Positions 16,957-25,467 of a stretch of DNA of 64,000 nt are shown piece by piece (within the stretch, counting starts at the first letter, position 1; each line of letters opens with the position of its first letter). A model generated the notes under the pieces. It was not told the origin of the DNA and made no database searches. It saw only the letters and a program-made list of their open reading frames with translations. The stretch is from Bradyrhizobium genosp. SA-3. GTDB lineage: Bacteria; Pseudomonadota; Alphaproteobacteria; Rhizobiales; Xanthobacteraceae. The translations under genes were made by a program, and so were the position numbers. The stretch is from positions 41,884 through 105,883 of the forward strand of contig NZ_PSRT01000006.1 of NCBI RefSeq assembly GCF_004212635.1. The letters are read 5' to 3'.

Positions 16957-17046
16957 GAAGCGAACGACATTGTCGCAACCTCGGCAATAATTGTGAGTCG
17001 CGCCGGGCAAAGCAAGGGATCGTTGCAGAAACGAACGTTACGCATC

Positions 17047-17062
17047 TGGTGTGCAACTTGCT
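17047..17062 (+). promoter_or_regulatory. sigma-54 promoter ahead of bolA remnant and [2Fe-2S] ferredoxin
   Basis: TGGTGTGCAACTTGCT keeps TGG, the G at position 7 and TTGCT with GG-N10-GC spacing. It has three mismatches in the -24 block but sits at normal distance from the activator site at 16941. It lies 50 bp before the bolA-like remnant. Confidence 0.62.
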
Positions 17063-17111
17063 TTGGAGAAGTTGGATGGTGAGCAAGTGATGCGGGAGTG
17101 GAAAGATCGCG

Positions 17112-17328
17112 ATGACGGACGAAGACGTTGGAATTGATCAAGGAGGCTGCTCCGGACGCGAAGGTATCTATCGCTGATCTTCAGCGACGACAATCACGAT
17201 GGCGCCCGCTCATTTCGCCTGCTTTCGCAAGCGCGAGTGGGAATCAGTTGAATCAATTGGTCGATGCGGCGTTAAACCTTAAGAGATTATGGGGGGCGAT
17301 GTGCTCGCACCTTGTCTCTTTCAGATGA
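17112..17328 (+). pseudogene. BolA-family protein remnant, frameshifted
   Basis: From the ATG at 17112 the frame reads MTDEDV and then breaks. One frame over, from 17128, it reads ELIKEAAPDAKVSIADL and, after another disturbed stretch (a third frame gives SDDNHDGA), resumes as ISPAFASASGNQLNQLVDAAL. Joined, these match the BolA/IbaG plan (acidic N-terminus, ALPDA-VSI-DL, D-DH-A, SPAF, QHQLVYAAL). At least two frameshifts make it non-functional. BolA proteins normally pair with monothiol glutaredoxins in Fe-S work, which suits a gene ahead of a [2Fe-2S] ferredoxin. Confidence 0.68.
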
Positions 17329-17353
17329 AACCCATTGATCACAGGATAGGCGC

Positions 17354-17701
17354 ATGAACTCAGAAACCGAATTCGAGCTTCCTCAACTCTATAGGCATCA
17401 TGTCTTTGCCTGCAACACGCAGCGTCCGCCAACTCATCCGCACGGCAGCTGTGGCGCCTCCGGCGCGCAAGCCCTGTGGGATCGAATGGGCAAGGCGATC
17501 GAAGCGCAAGGCCTCAACGATATTGGTTTCACGATGGCAGGCTGCCTTGGCTTTTGTAACTCTGGTCCCTTGATGATCGTCTATCCCGACGGAGTGTGGT
17601 ATCGTGCGACCACGCCCGAGGACGTTGACGAAATCGTAAACTCCCACCTCAAGCAGGGCAAACGTGTCGACCGTCTTGTGATGGTGCTAAAGCGAAGCTA
17701 G
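17354..17701 (+). CDS. thioredoxin-like [2Fe-2S] ferredoxin
   Basis: The 115-residue protein has the thioredoxin-like 2Fe-2S ferredoxin signature: HHVFACNTQRP at about residue 16, a GSCGASGA segment, then GFTMAGCLGFCNSGP and MIVYPDGVWYRATTPEDVDEIV. Four cysteines (ACN, SCG, GCLGFC) can bind the cluster. Such proteins occur in nif clusters as electron carriers. The ATG at 17354 follows GGATAGGCGC. It is downstream of the NifA-type promoter at 17047 and of the broken bolA. A strong stem-loop region follows. Confidence 0.88.
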   Translation: MNSETEFELPQLYRHHVFACNTQRPPTHPHGSCGASGAQALWDRMGKAIEAQGLNDIGFTMAGCLGFCNSGPLMIVYPDGVWYRATTPEDVDEIVNSHLKQGKRVDRLVMVLKRS

Positions 17702-17712
17702 AGGCTTCGCTT

Positions 17713-17772
17713 AGCGGCCACTTGCCCGGGCTAGCAAGCATGGACGGCTTGTCCGTCCATGAGCTGGCCGCT
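17713..17772 (+). terminator. nested stem-loop after the ferredoxin
   Basis: An inner stem CATGGACGG/CCGTCCATG (17739-17761, loop CTTGT) lies inside an outer pairing AGCGGCCA/TGGCCGCT (17713-17772). It follows the ferredoxin stop by 12 bp and probably ends or protects that transcript. Confidence 0.6.
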
Positions 17773-18017
17773 CAGAGCTCGGATCGTCTAAGGTTGAGCG
17801 GAGGCCTCCCGCTCCGGGTCTGCGAACAACAGGTCATTGATCTTGGCGCGGCGTGCCGCCTTTTTTCTCGGGCCCAATAGGCAAATGGCGCCTTTGCAAC
17901 GCGCGACGAAACAAGAATATGATCATATCTGTGTCGATCTGTTGGTGTACCGTCACTCCATGCACGCGATCCGCAGCTCACAGCGAGAGCAAGGCTGCGA
18001 ATGGCTCCCCGCGTCTC

Positions 18018-18050
18018 GCGAGATGACGCGTCCTTGACGCGTCATCTCGC
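18018..18050. terminator. perfect 15-bp hairpin between convergent genes
   Basis: GCGAGATGACGCGTC at 18018-18032 pairs perfectly with 18036-18050 over a 3-base loop. It lies between the plus-strand ferredoxin and the minus-strand porin and would work as a bidirectional terminator. Confidence 0.65.
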
Positions 18051-18148
18051 TCCGTGCTTGCACTGCGGTGAGGTTAGGGGACGCGCTCGATCAGCTCGCC
18101 GCGTCCGGGTTGATCAAACGGATTCCCCTTTCTGGTCCTGTTCTAGCG

Positions 18149-18880
18149 TCAGAATTTGTAAGTGACGCCGCCGCTGACAAGCCATGGGTCGATATTGGCG
18201 CGGCCGGTGACGGCAATCGCATTGTTTACGGTCGCGGAGTACTCCGGCCGCAGCCACAGCTTCTTAACGTCAAAGTTGAGGCCCCAGTGACGATCAAGCA
18301 TGTAATCGAAGCCGAATTGGACCGCCGCGCCGAATTGGTTGCTGATGCGAAAATCCGTCACGGCAAGACCGGGGAGCAAAGTATTGGCTGCCGATTGGTT
18401 GAAGAATGCGGTGTAGTTGATGCCCGCGCCGATATAGGGCTTGAACTGGCCGAAATCGGTGAAGTGATATTGCAGGGTCAGTGTTGGCGGTAACAGCCAG
18501 GCTTTACCGATATCGAGGCCAGTGAGCGCGCCATTGCCGCTGATGTGATGGCTGGTCACGCCGAGAATGAGTTCGGCGGCAACGTTCTTTGTGAAAAAAT
18601 AGGTGATGTCGAGCTCGGGTATGGCTCGATCGCTGATCGAAAGCCCAGAGCTTGGTGAGGACAGCGAGGGCGCCCCGGCGACACTGACCGAGCTGCCTGC
18701 GGTATCCGGCAAAACGCCAAGCACGCGCAGGCGGATCATCCATGGGTTGAACGGTTCGATCGGAGACGCTTTATAGTAGACCGGCGCCGGACCCAGATCC
18801 GCAGCCCGTACCGAGATGCTGGCCAACGAGGTCGCTAGCGCGAGGAGCGATGCCGTCGTCAGAACTGTCCTTGTTCTCAT
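18149..18880 (-). CDS. OmpW-family outer-membrane protein
   Basis: The 243-residue protein has a signal peptide (MRTRTVLTTASLLALATSLA...VRA) and then a beta-barrel of the OmpW type: PWMIRLRVLGVLPD, ITYFFTKNVAAELILGVTSHH, TLQYHFTDFGQFKPYIGAGINYT and WGLNFDVKKL. It ends in an aromatic KF, as outer-membrane proteins do. The ATG at 18880 follows GGAGAATTCG; longer starts upstream lack a ribosome site. A perfect FixK/FNR-type box lies 75 bp upstream, so expression under low oxygen is likely. OmpW porins carry small hydrophobic molecules. Confidence 0.9.
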   Translation of the reverse strand: MRTRTVLTTASLLALATSLASISVRAADLGPAPVYYKASPIEPFNPWMIRLRVLGVLPDTAGSSVSVAGAPSLSSPSSGLSISDRAIPELDITYFFTKNVAAELILGVTSHHISGNGALTGLDIGKAWLLPPTLTLQYHFTDFGQFKPYIGAGINYTAFFNQSAANTLLPGLAVTDFRISNQFGAAVQFGFDYMLDRHWGLNFDVKKLWLRPEYSATVNNAIAVTGRANIDPWLVSGGVTYKF

Positions 18881-18954
18881 CGAATTCTCCATTCCAAAAA
18901 TTCGCGCGAAGAGCCGCGCGAGATCTCTGTCACACATGGGGAATGGCGGAGGAT

Positions 18955-18968
18955 TTGATGCCGATCAA
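18955..18968 (-). promoter_or_regulatory. FixK/FNR-type box upstream of ompW-like gene
   Basis: TTGATGCCGATCAA is a perfect palindrome of the FNR/FixK consensus TTGAT-N4-ATCAA. It lies 75 bp upstream of the ompW-like start, a usual distance for activation. Confidence 0.78.
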
Positions 18969-19273
18969 AATGGGAGCGGCCGTAGCGCAATTATGCCGCT
19001 AAGTTGCATAAGGATCACGGCCGCGAAGCGTGGTGGTCTGTTCTGATCGTTATTCAATTCAAGAGAGCCGAATCTCTTCAAGAAACTGCCTCTCGGTTTG
19101 GTGCTCTGATCCAATGCAGGCCGCGGAGGTCATGCGTGATAAAGGCGGCAACTGCGGCGACTTCTCTCACACACTGCAAAGGCGAGAAGCGCGGCATTCG
19201 AGCGCAATATGGGCGACGCCGACTTACGGAGCAGCCACTCGCGCGGGCGTCTCAGCGAAGGTCCCGTCGCCTA

Positions 19274-19768
19274 CTACCCATGAAGGAAGCCGGAAGTGGG
19301 AAACGTCATTCCTTGCCTCGTTTGATGGCCTTGGGGGTACGCTCCGCCGTTTCCCCACGCCTGCAGACAACGCGCGCGGTTTGCTTCGTGCAAGCATCCC
19401 TCGAGATCATCTTGCGTCTTGCGGCCAAGCAGCGAAAGCACGGGCTCATGATCGAGTCCGGCACATCGTGCCCCGTCTACGTCGATCAGCGGTCGTCGTA
19501 TCAAGAGCGGATCGCCCACCATCAATGCGAGTGCGCTTGCCGCGTCGATGGTATTGGGATTGACTTCGCCTGACTTGATACGAGGCGCAGCTCGGTTGAA
19601 CCAGGAGCCGACGGGCATATTGCCGAAGAAGCCGCGCAATTCCTCCGCATCCCATGGCTTCTTCAAGATATCTTGGGCGATCACGTTGTGGCCGGCGGAC
19701 TTCAGCGCTTGAATCTGACGCGCGTTAGTGGCGCAGCCGGGCTTCTGATAAAAGATGATTGTCGCCAC
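19274..19768 (-). CDS. nitrogenase-associated ArsC-like protein (NifO-type)
   Basis: The 164-residue protein has the ArsC/Spx fold: MATIIFYQKPGCATNARQ, LKSAGHNVIAQDILKKPW, LRGFFGNMPVGSWFNRAAPRI and DPLLIRRPLIDVDG. This matches the 'nitrogenase-associated protein' family (NifO in Azotobacter). Only one cysteine of the usual CX2 site remains (PGCATN), as in that family. NifO has been linked to nitrate-tolerant nitrogen fixation and Mo handling; the role here is inference. The start codon is GTG. A gene remnant precedes it in the same direction. Confidence 0.82.
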   Translation of the reverse strand: MATIIFYQKPGCATNARQIQALKSAGHNVIAQDILKKPWDAEELRGFFGNMPVGSWFNRAAPRIKSGEVNPNTIDAASALALMVGDPLLIRRPLIDVDGARCAGLDHEPVLSLLGRKTQDDLEGCLHEANRARCLQAWGNGGAYPQGHQTRQGMTFPTSGFLHG

Positions 19769-19775
19769 GATATAC

Positions 19776-19901
19776 CTATTTAGGCGCGCCGAGCTGAACG
19801 ATTGGCACGGCGCTGCTGCTTCCGGGAGCCCATTCGAATTTCTTGCCGATCATCTCCAATGTCAGCGCACCAAGCGCCGTACCGTATATGCAACACTGCC
19901 G
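19776..19901 (-). pseudogene. C-terminal remnant of an unidentified gene ahead of the ArsC-like gene
   Basis: In the minus-strand frame that stops at 19776, about 40 codons read coding-like, with IYGTALGALTLEMIGKKF and PIVQLGAPK. An in-frame stop at 19902 cuts it off. The stop is only a few bases before the GTG of the nifO-like gene, as in an operon. I cannot name the parent protein. Confidence 0.4.
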
Positions 19902-20047
19902 CTAGTCCGCCAGGTTTCGAGCCCGACCGGCATATTCACTCTCCTCAAATCGCCCGCCTTGCGAGAAGCGCAGCAAGTTCCGTTCCACACAAGGGATCGG
20001 GAACAGGTCCCGCCAAATCGGCTTTTCGCGTTGATGGTTGTGGTCGT

Positions 20048-20063
20048 TGTTCGTTTTCTGACA
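20048..20063 (+). promoter_or_regulatory. NifA upstream activator sequence 1 of nifH
   Basis: TGTTCGTTTTCTGACA is a perfect TGT-N10-ACA site, 100 bp upstream of the nifH -24 block. Confidence 0.86.
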
Positions 20064-20076
20064 GCCGCGCAGATCC

Positions 20077-20092
20077 TGTCAGATCCAAAACA
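20077..20092 (+). promoter_or_regulatory. NifA upstream activator sequence 2 of nifH
   Basis: TGTCAGATCCAAAACA is a second perfect TGT-N10-ACA site, 29 bp (about three helical turns) after the first, so both NifA dimers would face the same side. Confidence 0.86.
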
Positions 20093-20162
20093 GCCAGGAT
20101 CACTCACCGGCTGGTTGGTTTTTAGAAACGTAATCAGAAGCTTAAGGAGCGCGGTCAAGCGT

Positions 20163-20178
20163 TGGCACGGCGGTTGCT
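20163..20178 (+). promoter_or_regulatory. sigma-54 -24/-12 promoter of nifH
   Basis: TGGCACGGCGGTTGCT is a full match to the sigma-54 consensus. It leaves a leader of about 150 bp before the nifH ATG. The rest of the 19902-20340 gap holds no gene. Confidence 0.93.
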
Positions 20179-20199
20179 AATAAGCGGCAGCAACACTGA

Positions 20200-21225
<1,026 letters not shown>

Positions 21226-21356
21226 AGGTCGCGAGTCGCGGCCTTGCAAAGGCGCGCGACGGATGCCGGTCTCCCAAACCGCCCATCCCGGGAGGCCGGC
21301 ATTCTGACGATCGACCCTGACCAGAACCAGGATTCGGCGGGGCAAACCTGACCACT

Positions 21357-22166
21357 GTGGAAACCCACAAAATTATGTCCGAAGCGCACTTCCTTCCGTT
21401 GATGGCTGCTTGTGCCGTTGGTGCCAACAGCCAGATGCACAGGGGAATTGCAACCTACAGCCTGCTCACCGGTGTGCCTCCTGCAGATGCCGATATTGCC
21501 ATTGACAGCAATCTCGATCGCCATGTCCTGGCGTCCATCCTGGCGGCTGCCACAATGGATGGTGGTTCCCTTCCCGAGAAGGCCGGCCTGTCTGGCCTTG
21601 AACTGGCGGCCTTGCTGGAGCAGTACTTTCCCTCCCTTGAGATCAAGCTCGCGGAGCAGCTCTCGGCTTTCAAGTGCGAAGACGACGACGAGATCGCAAT
21701 GCTGCGCGATTTCTTGCTCAAGCAACGCTCGACGGAAGGGGATATCGGCCGCTGGCTGGCTGCGATGATCGCGCGCCGCGCCATTGAGCCAAACCATCTG
21801 TGGGAAGCTCTCGGCTTGCGCAATCGTGGCGAACTCTCTCGGCTGCTGAGCCGCCATTTCGCGCCGCTCGCCGTGCGCAATGTCAACAATATGCGCTGGA
21901 AGCGCTTCTTCTACCGCATGCTTTGCGAGGATGAAGGCCTCGTGATGTGCACAACACCCGTGTGCACGCAATGTGTCGACTTCAACCTCTGCTTCGGCGA
22001 AGAAAGCGGTGAGAGCCGGATGGCCGAGCGCCGGCGCGATTTTCTGTTGCAGGCGGCTCGGCCGGTAGTTGCCGGCGACTGGCCATCTGAACTGCCACAA
22101 GGGTCCGCGATCGCCCCGTCATCCGCGAAGGCCTCGCCGGATTTGGTAAGCCGCGCGGGAGGTTGA
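21357..22166 (+). CDS. nifQ: molybdenum donor protein NifQ
   Basis: NifQ delivers molybdenum for FeMo cofactor, carrying a [Mo-3Fe-4S] cluster. The 269-residue protein ends with the NifQ cysteine motif C-X4-C-X2-C-X5-C, seen as CTTPVCTQCVDFNLCFG near residues 200-215. LRDFLLKQRSTEGDIGRWLAAMIARRAIEPNHLWEALG-type helical stretches fit the family. The start was set at GTG 21357; an ATG at 21375 is the alternative. It lies behind nifH, as in nifHQ operons. Confidence 0.9.
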   Translation: METHKIMSEAHFLPLMAACAVGANSQMHRGIATYSLLTGVPPADADIAIDSNLDRHVLASILAAATMDGGSLPEKAGLSGLELAALLEQYFPSLEIKLAEQLSAFKCEDDDEIAMLRDFLLKQRSTEGDIGRWLAAMIARRAIEPNHLWEALGLRNRGELSRLLSRHFAPLAVRNVNNMRWKRFFYRMLCEDEGLVMCTTPVCTQCVDFNLCFGEESGESRMAERRRDFLLQAARPVVAGDWPSELPQGSAIAPSSAKASPDLVSRAGG

Positions 22167-22326
22167 GGGCGCGGCTGACGCCGTTTCGAGGCGAGCGAGT
22201 GACCATGTGTCCAAAGCGGCGGCGGCCCAAAGTGCTCCGCGACAATTCTCGATATCCCGGCGCGCCGCAATTGCATTAGCGTTCGAACTCGGCGTGGCAA
22301 CAGGCAAGGCGTCCGCTTCATGGGCC

Positions 22327-22342
22327 TGTCGCATTTGCGACA
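22327..22342 (+). promoter_or_regulatory. NifA upstream activator sequence for nifV
   Basis: TGTCGCATTTGCGACA is a perfect and fully palindromic TGT-N10-ACA site, 70 bp before the -24 block. Confidence 0.85.
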
Positions 22343-22411
22343 ATCCATTTGCTGAAGAAGGTCCAGGACCGAAGCGTTAGCTTCGTCAGTGGGTTGCCTG
22401 GGACGGCGGGC

Positions 22412-22427
22412 TGGCATGCTGGTTGCT
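22412..22427 (+). promoter_or_regulatory. sigma-54 -24/-12 promoter of nifV
   Basis: TGGCATGCTGGTTGCT has one mismatch to the consensus. Transcription would start near 22438, which rules against the ATG at 22449 and for the GTG at 22464 as start codon. Confidence 0.85.
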
Positions 22428-22463
22428 GAAGCTTAGGTAGATCAAACAATGAGGAGCTCTCGC

Positions 22464-23654
22464 GTGATTTCCGCCAGCACCGCCGCCAAATCGTCTTGGT
22501 CCGACCAGGTGCGCGCCAAGCCCACCGTGCTCAACGACACGACATTACGCGACGGCGAGCAGGCACCTGGCGTTGCGTTCACCACAGAGGAAAAGCTGGC
22601 GATCGCGCAGGCGCTGGCGCGGGCCGGAGTCACGGAGATCGAGGCGGGAACGCCGGCGATGGGCAACGAGGAGATCGCCGCCATTCGCGCCATTGTCGAA
22701 GCAGATCTTCCGCTGACCACCATAGCTTGGTGCCGGATGCGGAAATCGGATGTCGACGCGGCGATCGAAGCAAAGGTGTCCATGATCAATATGTCGATCC
22801 CGACCTCCGATGTCCAGATCGCGGCCAAGCTAGGTGGTCATCGCGACCTGGCGCTGGAACGGGTGAAGCGAGTGGTAGGCTATGCCTGTGCGCGCGGACT
22901 TGAGGTCGCCGTCGGTGGTGAGGACTCCTCCCGCGCCGACATCGATTTTCTCATCAGACTGATGGCAACTGCAAAAGCCGCGGGCGCGCGTCGCTTTCGT
23001 ATTGCAGATACGCTCAGTGTGCTCGATCCGGACGCAACCTACGCGCTGGTCAGGAATTTGCGTGCGACCACCGATCTCGAACTCGAATTTCACGGTCACG
23101 ATGATCTCGGACTCGCAACCGCCAACACGCTCTCCGCTATCAAGGCTGGCGTGAGCCACGCCTCAGTGACCGTCATCGGGCTGGGCGAGCGGGCCGGAAA
23201 TGCCCCGCTCGAGGAAGTCGCGGTCGCACTCAAGCAGCTCTACGGGCGCGAGACCGGCATCATACTCCCGGAGCTCGAGAACGTCGCCGCGGTGGTTGCA
23301 GCCGCGGCCGCACGTGCGATTCCTATGAACAAGGCCATCGTCGGAGAGCATGTATTTACGCACGAATCCGGCATTCATGTCGATGGCCTTTTGAAGGATC
23401 AACGCACCTATCAATCGCTTGATCCCGTTTTGCTTGGCCGCTGCAACCGCTTTGTGATCGGCAAGCATTCCGGACTTGGGGCGATCACCGCGTTACTCGA
23501 TGAACTGCAGCTCGTCGCCAGCGCCGATCAAGCCAGACAGATCCTGTCGCAAGTCCGCAAATATGCCATCGAGCACAAGCGGCCGGTCGAGCGCGAAACC
23601 CTGGCGGCGATCTGGCGCGACGTGTGCGGATGCCTGGCAACCCACCCCGCGTGA
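22464..23654 (+). CDS. nifV: homocitrate synthase NifV
   Basis: NifV condenses acetyl-CoA with 2-oxoglutarate to homocitrate, the organic ligand of FeMo cofactor. The sequence has [21 protein letters not shown], the metal-binding [17 protein letters not shown] and [12 protein letters not shown] of the isopropylmalate/homocitrate synthase family, and [15 protein letters not shown]. About 396 residues is the NifV length, without the leucine-binding domain of LeuA. GTG at 22464 has AGGAG at ideal distance. Many rhizobia lack nifV and depend on the host for homocitrate; here it has its own complete NifA/sigma-54 promoter. Confidence 0.93.
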   Translation: MISASTAAKSSWSDQVRAKPTVLNDTTLRDGEQAPGVAFTTEEKLAIAQALARAGVTEIEAGTPAMGNEEIAAIRAIVEADLPLTTIAWCRMRKSDVDAAIEAKVSMINMSIPTSDVQIAAKLGGHRDLALERVKRVVGYACARGLEVAVGGEDSSRADIDFLIRLMATAKAAGARRFRIADTLSVLDPDATYALVRNLRATTDLELEFHGHDDLGLATANTLSAIKAGVSHASVTVIGLGERAGNAPLEEVAVALKQLYGRETGIILPELENVAAVVAAAAARAIPMNKAIVGEHVFTHESGIHVDGLLKDQRTYQSLDPVLLGRCNRFVIGKHSGLGAITALLDELQLVASADQARQILSQVRKYAIEHKRPVERETLAAIWRDVCGCLATHPA

Positions 23655-24131
23655 AAAGCCGTGTCCAACAGCATTTGCGTCGACCATTCGCAAACCGACG
23701 GGCCGCAAGGACGGTGTCCGATAGCGCTGATGGGCACAAGCGGCGTCCAGCTTTCGCACGTCAGATCCCCTGGCGCGATCTCACCTCCAGATCTTACTTG
23801 CCGTTCCGCCATACATGCTGTGATCTCCTACCCAATGGCGAGCCGTCCCCGGACTGCCAATCGGCGTCTTCTCGCGCGGCTGATTTCCGGTCCGGCGACC
23901 GTCCTGACGAGCGTCAACCTCGATCGTGGTTTGGCGATTGATCCCGGATCTTCATCGGAACTGACGTCGTCACCGGCGGACCTGCCGATCTGGAGCAGCG
24001 AAGTTGAGGGCACCGCTTTCCGGAGTCAGGCTTTGGCGATGCGGACAGCTGTGCGAGGCAGGACGGCAGCAGTCAACAGGAGCCGCCCCATCTCCTTAAA
24101 CGTCCAGAGCTAATCCGAAGGAGGATTTTCG
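23655..24131 (+). other. 477 bp between nifV and nifW, no recognised gene
   Basis: A long plus-strand open frame (23661-24113) and several minus-strand frames cross the gap. None shows a recognisable product or a ribosome site, and the composition is arginine/serine-rich as in non-coding GC-rich DNA. Some genomes carry cysE between nifV and nifW; I see no trace of it. Confidence 0.4.
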
Positions 24132-24473
24132 ATGATCAACTCATCCCCGGCAGCCGGTATCCTGGATCGGCTCAGCAAGGCCTCGTCGGCAGAGGATTTT
24201 TTTTCGCTGCTTGGCGTCGATTACGACCCTAAAATCGTGAATGTCGCGCGCCTTCACATCTTAAAGCGCATGGGACAATATTTTGCCAAAGAGCAATTTG
24301 CTGGTGCCGCAGAGCCGGAAATCAGAGCTCGGTGCAAGGCGATGCTGGAGCAGGCCTATGCCGATTTCGTGGCATCGTCACCGATCGACCAGCGAGTGTT
24401 CAAGGTTTTGAAGGATGCCGTCGCAGACCCTAAGAAGGCCGCGGCCTTTGTCCCGCTGAGCGAGCTGAAGTGA
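24132..24473 (+). CDS. nifW: nitrogenase stabilising protein NifW
   Basis: NifW protects the MoFe protein from oxygen damage or helps its maturation. The 113-residue protein has the family pattern LDRLSKASSAEDFFSLLGVDYDPKIVNVARLHILKRMGQYF, followed by ARCKAMLEQAYADFVASSPIDQRVFKVL. The ATG follows AAGGAGGATTTTCG, a strong ribosome site. It lies between nifV and fixB, the usual Bradyrhizobium order. Confidence 0.94.
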   Translation: MINSSPAAGILDRLSKASSAEDFFSLLGVDYDPKIVNVARLHILKRMGQYFAKEQFAGAAEPEIRARCKAMLEQAYADFVASSPIDQRVFKVLKDAVADPKKAAAFVPLSELK

Positions 24474-24585
24474 TCTCGCGCTCCACTGCAAGCAAGGTTT
24501 GCCCGACGGGGCGCCGTGGCAACCCGATGTGCAGCCTTCGTCTTTATCCGGGTCAACTCTCTGCAGCGAAGACCCGAGCGACGCC

Positions 24586-24601
24586 TGTCGTATTCCCGAC
24601 C
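24586..24601 (+). promoter_or_regulatory. near-consensus NifA site upstream of the fixBCX promoter
   Basis: TGTCGTATTCCCGACC fits TGT-N10-ACA except for the last base. It is 94 bp before the -24 block at 24695, normal geometry. Confidence 0.55.
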
Positions 24602-24694
24602 CATGTCTGGACTGGTCGTGTCCACGGTATCAGCGGCTATTTCAAGTGTCTGCCAAACCATGACTTTCGACTGACTTTCAATGGTTTTTGCAAC

Positions 24695-24710
24695 TGGTAC
24701 GACACTTGCT
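24695..24710 (+). promoter_or_regulatory. sigma-54 -24/-12 promoter, far upstream of fixB
   Basis: TGGTACGACACTTGCT has one mismatch to the consensus TGGCACG-N4-TTGCW. The next large gene, fixB, starts about 750 bp downstream, so the transcript would have an unusually long leader. Confidence 0.75.
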
Positions 24711-25467
24711 GTTGTCCTGCCGATCCGATCATCGATGCCGACAGATGGTAGTCGTCCGAGATGAGATTGAAGGAAGACCCATGATGCTGCTTTTACTGCC
24801 TGCCGAGCGCTGCGGCATCATCTCGTGGCCTACGATCGCGCCAGGTCCGTTCGAAATGGTCTTTGACGCGATCGAAGTTCCGTATCGACGGTGAGATGGT
24901 GGTCAATGGATAAGTCGCCCGTTCGCGCTACACCTGGAGAGGGTATGTACAGCGCCCGCATCAAACCGGTCCCCGATTCCGCGCAGGTTTGTATCCATCT
25001 CATAGCGGATAGCAACATGCGTCAGGAAGAGGGGCAACGTCGGCCCATACGGGTTGTCGGCGCTGGAGGCTCGGCATGGATGGCGTGACAGGTGCGTTGC
25101 CAGGATCGCCCTCGTCGTCACAGTCAATGTGGCGCCGCTGTGCCGAAAGTGACGCGCAGGTATTGCGCAGCGAACGGACTCGCCAACTCAGGCATGAAAG
25201 CGACCGGTCAGAATCACCGCGGCGCCCTGGCCGCCGCGGTGGCGCTCGTCGAACCCGGCGCGCAGGGGTCCAGTGTGGAAGACCTCTCCAAATCCGGCCG
25301 GACCGGTACGTCTATCGCGACGACGCGTCTTGTTGTGCGGCCGGTCGGACCAAGCAGACGGGGCAAAGCAGCCGGCCACTTGCTGACCAAAAGTGATCTT
25401 CAGTTAACGAAGCTAAAAAGCAAAACCTGTGGCGCGGGCGCGCCTATCTTTGAGGGGAATTTAGAGT
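24711..25467 (+). other. long geneless leader before fixB
   Basis: Between the -12 block and fixB there are about 750 bp with no recognised product. A 37-codon frame at 24781-24894 is the only one with a good ribosome site. Other frames (for example 25092-25547) run into fixB without family features. An insertion between promoter and operon, or a regulatory leader, would both fit. Confidence 0.45.
24781..24894 (+). CDS. possible 37-residue leader ORF
   Basis: ATG at 24781 follows GAAGGAAGACCC, a good ribosome site. It encodes a short protein beginning MMLLLLPAERCGIISW, with a hydrophobic start. It could be a leader peptide, a small membrane protein or the start of a lost gene. No homology is known to me. 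Confidence 0.3.
   Translation: MMLLLLPAERCGIISWPTIAPGPFEMVFDAIEVPYRR

Noticed and set aside
17290..17305. TGGGGGGCGATGTGCT just before the [2Fe-2S] ferredoxin as promoter
   Set aside because: Spacing is right, but the -24 and -12 blocks match poorly and the NifA site at 16941 is too far; the element at 17047 fits better.
23661..24113. 150-codon frame between nifV and nifW
   Set aside because: No ribosome site and no recognisable protein; a GC-rich stretch easily keeps such frames open. Listed only as a gap.
25431..25446. Possible -24/-12 element just before fixB (TGTGGCGCGGGCGCGCC)
   Set aside because: GG and GC do not have the required 10-bp spacing, and the -12 block has no TTGC.
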